Positions 6,341-7,810 of a stretch of DNA of 7,810 bases are shown here, piece after piece. A program made the position numbers and the translations under genes. Numbering within the stretch: the first letter of the stretch is position 1; each line of letters begins with the position of its first letter. The DNA is from Actinomycetota bacterium (GTDB lineage: Bacteria > Actinomycetota > Humimicrobiia > Humimicrobiales > Humimicrobiaceae). Below the pieces are notes generated by a model. It had not been told where the DNA came from, made no database searches, and worked only from the letters and a program-made list of their open reading frames with translations. Where the stretch lies: contig JAHIPJ010000035.1 of NCBI GenBank assembly GCA_018894445.1, positions 1-7,810 on the forward strand. Direction: 5' to 3'.

Positions 6341-7657
6341 GTGAGCTACAGGCAAGTATGCAAATATTTAGATGGCTGCCTTATTTTTGGAATAAAACCA
6401 GGCCTTGTAAGAATAGAGAAAATACTTCAGCTTCTGGATAATCCTCAAAAAAAGGTTGATTTTATTCATATTGTGGGAACAAACGGTAAAACTTCCACCA
6501 CTAAAATGGTTGCTGGCATATTAAATTATCACGGTATTCATACCGGCTATCATATTTCTCCTCATATAAATAGTTATATTGAGAGAATTTGGATAAGTGG
6601 AAAGGAAGTTTCAGAAAAAAAATTCACTAAAGTCTTTGACGAGATATACCCATATATCGAGGAAGTAAATAAAATGGAACTGGGCGGCCCAATTACCCAG
6701 TTTGAGATAATTTCTGCTATGGCATTCAAATTAACTGAAAGTGAAGGTATTGAGGTTATGGCGCTTGAAGCTGGAATGGGAGGAAGATGGGATGCAACCA
6801 ATATCGCTAATTCGAAGGTTGTAGGACTTACTGGAGTGAGTCTTGAACACACAGATATGTTGGGCAGTACTATAGGAGAAATAACCTCTGAGAAAGTGGA
6901 AGTTATAAAAGAAAAGGCGCTGGTTGCAACTACGAGCTGCGATAGAGAAGTCCTGGAAATTTTAACCAGAAAAGTAAAGGATACTGGTTCCAGGCTTTTT
7001 TTATTTGAAAAAGATTTTTGCATACAAAGAAAAGTGGATCTTGGCCTGGAAGGGTGGCTGCTTGATATCAAAGGAATAAAGAATGTTTATAAAAATCTGC
7101 CACTAAAACTTCTTGGACAGTATCAGCCTTTAAATCTATCTCTGGCAATAGTACTAGCAGAACTTTACCTGGGGACCCGGAAAAAAGAGATAAATGAAAA
7201 AAAAATAAAAGAGAGCTTATCCGGTATCCGGGTGAGGGGAAGGTTTGAGATAATAAGAAAAAGGCCTCTGGTAATTGCAGATGCATCTCACAATCCTGAA
7301 GGAGTGGAAAATTTCGCCCGTGATGTTGGCAGGTATTTTGGTAACAGGGAAAAAATAATAATCTTTGCTGTCCTGAAAGATAAAGATTATGAAAGTATGG
7401 TTGAAAATATAATAGGCATAAGCGATACTTTAATTTTAACCTCAAGTTTAAGCAGCAGAAGCCTGGATATCGATGAACTGGAAAGAACGGTTAACAAGAA
7501 AATAAAATCGTTAAAAGATACGGATCACCTGCCGGATAAGGTATATAAGATAGATACTATAGAAAATTCTATAAAAATTGCTTTAAAAATTTCTGGCATA
7601 AATGATATTATATGCATTACTGGTTCAATAACTAATTTAGAAAACATAGTTAGATAG
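6341..7657 (+). CDS. folC: Folylpolyglutamate synthase / possible dihydrofolate synthase FolC
   Basis: FolC is a Mur-ligase-family ATP enzyme that adds glutamates to folates, retaining them in the cell; many bacterial versions also make dihydrofolate from dihydropteroate. The 438 residues match the family: GIKPGLVRIEKIL at 17-29, P-loop GTNGKTST at 46-53, SPHINSYIERI at 73-83, EAGMGGRWDATN at 143-154, His170 in LEHTD, the expected carbamylated-lysine position Lys185, RGRFE at 299-303 and DASHNPEG at 314-321 opening the C-terminal domain. GTNGKTST and RWDATN recall actinobacterial FolC. Unusual details are SEKVEVIK where REKAGI is common, GQYQ for GxHQ (259-262), and TGSIT near the end for TGSLY. 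Start is GTG 6341, 25 bases after valS; the ribosome binding site is weak (GTGAGA at 6331-6336). The valS-folC pair is conserved in many bacteria. Whether it is bifunctional cannot be read from the sequence. Confidence 0.93.
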   Translation: MSYRQVCKYLDGCLIFGIKPGLVRIEKILQLLDNPQKKVDFIHIVGTNGKTSTTKMVAGILNYHGIHTGYHISPHINSYIERIWISGKEVSEKKFTKVFDEIYPYIEEVNKMELGGPITQFEIISAMAFKLTESEGIEVMALEAGMGGRWDATNIANSKVVGLTGVSLEHTDMLGSTIGEITSEKVEVIKEKALVATTSCDREVLEILTRKVKDTGSRLFLFEKDFCIQRKVDLGLEGWLLDIKGIKNVYKNLPLKLLGQYQPLNLSLAIVLAELYLGTRKKEINEKKIKESLSGIRVRGRFEIIRKRPLVIADASHNPEGVENFARDVGRYFGNREKIIIFAVLKDKDYESMVENIIGISDTLILTSSLSSRSLDIDELERTVNKKIKSLKDTDHLPDKVYKIDTIENSIKIALKISGINDIICITGSITNLENIVR

Positions 7658-7669
7658 AAGTTTTTCATA

Positions 7670-7701
7670 TTAATATATGGATAAATTAGTGAATATATTA
7701 A
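7670..7701 (+). repeat. All-AT inverted repeat downstream of folC, possible weak terminator
   Basis: TTAATATAT (7670-7678) is the perfect reverse complement of ATATATTAA (7693-7701), with a 14-base loop, and TTTTT follows at 7703-7707. The layout resembles an intrinsic terminator for the tig-folC transcript, but a stem of only A-T pairs would be weak. A chance palindrome or operator in AT-rich DNA is equally possible. The whole gap after folC is only 63 bases. Confidence 0.35.
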
Positions 7702-7711
7702 ATTTTTACCC

Positions 7712-7716
7712 GGAGG
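7712..7716 (+). promoter_or_regulatory. Ribosome binding site of the last, partial gene
   Basis: GGAGG (7712-7716) lies 4 bases before the ATG at 7721. This strong site is the main support for a real gene starting at the right edge, since only 30 codons are visible. Confidence 0.7.
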
Positions 7717-7720
7717 ATTA

Positions 7721-7810
7721 ATGGATTTATTTGGATACATTGAAAAAATTCAAGCTTTTATTACAAGCCCGATATGGAAGTACCTGATCTTCAGCTTTAT
7801 TTTTGTTTTA
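7721..7810 (+). CDS. N-terminus of unidentified probable membrane protein (cut by window end)
   Basis: An open frame starts at ATG 7721 behind a strong GGAGG site and runs to the window end without a stop (30 codons). The peptide begins MDLFGYIEKIQAF, then after a Ser-Pro turn enters a hydrophobic run, WKYLIFSFIFVL (19-30), probably the start of a transmembrane helix. There is no lipobox, and only Lys20 is charged just before the helix. I do not recognise the family. A vague resemblance to actinobacterial small membrane proteins with a single N-terminal helix followed by zinc ribbons is from memory and unproven. It follows folC by 63 bases on the same strand, so it may be transcribed with the operon unless the AT hairpin between them terminates transcription. 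Confidence 0.7.
   Translation, partial: MDLFGYIEKIQAFITSPIWKYLIFSFIFVL

Noticed and set aside
6574..7071. 165-codon open frame on the minus strand inside folC
   Set aside because: It is antisense to conserved FolC motifs, and the Ser/Ile-rich low-complexity translation is typical of shadow frames.

Overview
The window is a compact, co-directional (+ strand) stretch of AT-rich bacterial chromosome made of core genes. It opens with the last bases of one tRNA (acceptor strand and CCA fit tRNA-Lys) and a complete class II tRNA-Leu(UAG). A 191-base intergenic region follows, holding a perfect 9-bp hairpin and a probable promoter. Five tightly packed genes come next: tig (trigger factor), clpP, clpX, valS and folC. 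The window ends in the first 30 codons of an unidentified gene for a probable membrane protein.

Organism: the gene order tig-clpP-clpX-...-valS-folC is known from Actinobacteria, and a looser version occurs in Firmicutes. Several protein motifs look actinobacterial: the ClpX zinc domain ([20 protein letters not shown]), the FolC P-loop GTNGKTST with MGGRWDATN, and the ClpP active-site segment GQAASAAAV. The DNA, however, is AT-rich, unlike classical high-GC Actinobacteria. My best inference is a deep-branching, low-GC actinobacterial or related uncultured lineage. This rests on remembered family patterns, not on a search.

How the genes work together: trigger factor folds nascent chains at the ribosome, and ClpX unfolds and feeds damaged or tagged proteins into ClpP, so the first three genes form a folding/degradation unit. 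ValRS charges tRNA-Val and FolC polyglutamylates folates; their linkage is conserved but has no obvious mechanistic tie. Gene spacings (22, 23, 1 and 25 bases with the starts chosen here), one possible 20-base overlap and the absence of internal terminators point to one transcript from a promoter near 211-238.

Novelty: I see no defence system, mobile element, CRISPR array or unknown enzyme. The best leads are an extra C-terminal tail on trigger factor with two Trp-Thr-Pro motifs exactly 17 codons apart, the structured region between tRNA-Leu and tig, several departures from the usual FolC motifs, and the unidentified membrane protein at the right edge.
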